Of a stretch of 64,000 nucleotides of DNA, positions 63,616 to 64,000 are shown one piece after another (the stretch's first letter is position 1; each line of letters opens with the position of its first letter). Origin of the DNA: Crateriforma spongiae. GTDB taxonomy: Bacteria; Planctomycetota; Planctomycetia; Pirellulales; Pirellulaceae. Both the position numbers and the translations under genes were made by a program. The stretch lies in contig NZ_JAAXMS010000009.1 of NCBI RefSeq assembly GCF_012290005.1, forward strand, positions 62,001-126,000, in the 5' to 3' direction. A model generated the notes under the pieces. The model was given only the letters and a program-made list of their open reading frames with translations. It did not search any database and was not told the DNA's origin.

Positions 63616-64000
63616 CTACTCGGTTTCGGCGGCCAGCGATTCGTATCGTCGCCACTGTTGATCAATGTCGTCTTGGGCCAGTTGATACAACTGTTCGGCA
63701 CGCTGGGGATCGGTTCGCGACACGGCGGCAAAACGACCTTCCTGCTTGGCCAGTTCGGCGAACGTGATCTTGGGTTTGCGACTGTCCAGACGAAACGCAT
63801 TTTTGCCCTCGTCCTTCAAACGCGGATCGTGACGGTACAGCGGCCACAGCCCCGATGCGATGACATCTTTTTGATGTGTCATCCCGGTTCCCATCGCGAT
63901 GCCGTGAGCGATGCAGGGACTGTATGCAAGGATCAACGACGGTCCGACGAATGATTCCGCTTCGTGGAAGACCTTCATCGTCTGGTTCGGATTGGCCCCC
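63616..64000 (-). CDS. nifJ: Pyruvate:ferredoxin oxidoreductase, C-terminal part
   Basis: The gene starts beyond the right edge. The visible 128 codons end at the stop at 63616-63618. They match the C-terminal TPP-binding part of pyruvate:ferredoxin (flavodoxin) oxidoreductase. This includes the edge residues G-A-N-P-N-Q-T before M-K-V-F-H-E-A-E-S, then G-P-S-L-I-L-A-Y-S-P-C-I-A-H-G. L-W-P-L-Y-R and the end A-Q-D-D-I-D-Q-Q-W-R-R-Y-E follow. The enzyme oxidatively decarboxylates pyruvate to acetyl-CoA and reduces ferredoxin. The Cys in the S-P-C-I motif is a known conserved position. The upstream domains are not visible. Confidence 0.9.
   Translation of the reverse strand, partial: GANPNQTMKVFHEAESFVGPSLILAYSPCIAHGIAMGTGMTHQKDVIASGLWPLYRHDPRLKDEGKNAFRLDSRKPKITFAELAKQEGRFAAVSRTDPQRAEQLYQLAQDDIDQQWRRYESLAAETE

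Overview
The window is GC-rich bacterial chromosome that most likely comes from a planctomycete of the Pirellulaceae type (Rhodopirellula and relatives). This rests on gene content seen here: an adjacent DUF1592 and DUF1552 pair, a PVC-type propeller/HEAT/cytochrome c protein, a DUF1080 protein, a Ser/Thr kinase fused to a long WD40 array, FHA-domain proteins, a PEP-CTERM protein and an HtrA-like protease. The genus is an inference. Genes are packed on both strands. I see no rRNA, tRNA, CRISPR array, transposase or prophage.

Layout. 1-4 kb: end of an unknown gene, a CheX-like phosphatase, ferrochelatase, an HtrA-like protease and a DksA/TraR zinc-finger protein. 4-4.6 kb: a hairpin-rich intergenic stretch. 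4.6-13 kb: a giant FHA/coiled-coil membrane protein, a fatty acid desaturase, a BaiN/HI0933 flavoprotein and an FHA-GAF-class III cyclase. 13-21 kb: a secreted protein of unknown function, a DUF2092-thioredoxin fusion, glycogen phosphorylase and a beta-CASP metallo-beta-lactamase nuclease. 21-28 kb: a 1667-residue kinase-WD40 receptor, a 17-bp tandem repeat and a secreted protein with 21 cysteines.

28-40 kb: a nitronate-monooxygenase/PfaD-like enzyme, dodecin, DUF1080, an aldo/keto reductase, the large PVC cytochrome c protein, a Wzz-like protein coupled to a two-helix membrane protein, an old-yellow-enzyme oxidoreductase and an AraC regulator. 40-47.5 kb: a FliN-like protein, an NRDE protein, an alpha/beta hydrolase, a TrkA-like K+ regulator with two small membrane proteins, a HEAT-like protein, and a compositionally distinct islet with a PEP-CTERM protein and a strong terminator. 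47.6-54 kb: a palindromic intergenic repeat cluster, an AsmA-like protein and a DinG/XPD-type helicase that lacks the usual first Fe-S cysteine. 54-64 kb: a zinc-ribbon membrane protein, the DUF1592/DUF1552 pair, a ROK kinase, DUF202, an outer-membrane protein, an M28 peptidase, a small membrane protein and the 3' end of a pyruvate:ferredoxin oxidoreductase gene.

Most of this is housekeeping and signalling. Signalling is prominent: two FHA proteins, a class III cyclase, a receptor kinase and orphan chemotaxis/flagellar-switch domains. No complete new defence or mobile system is visible. The best leads are the hairpin-rich region at 4263-4461, the degenerate FHA giant, the unusual cyclase and helicase residues, the Cys-rich secreted protein, the PEP-CTERM islet and two families of intergenic repeats. 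Start codons were moved from the longest open frame wherever a signal peptide, ribosome binding site or overlap argued for it.
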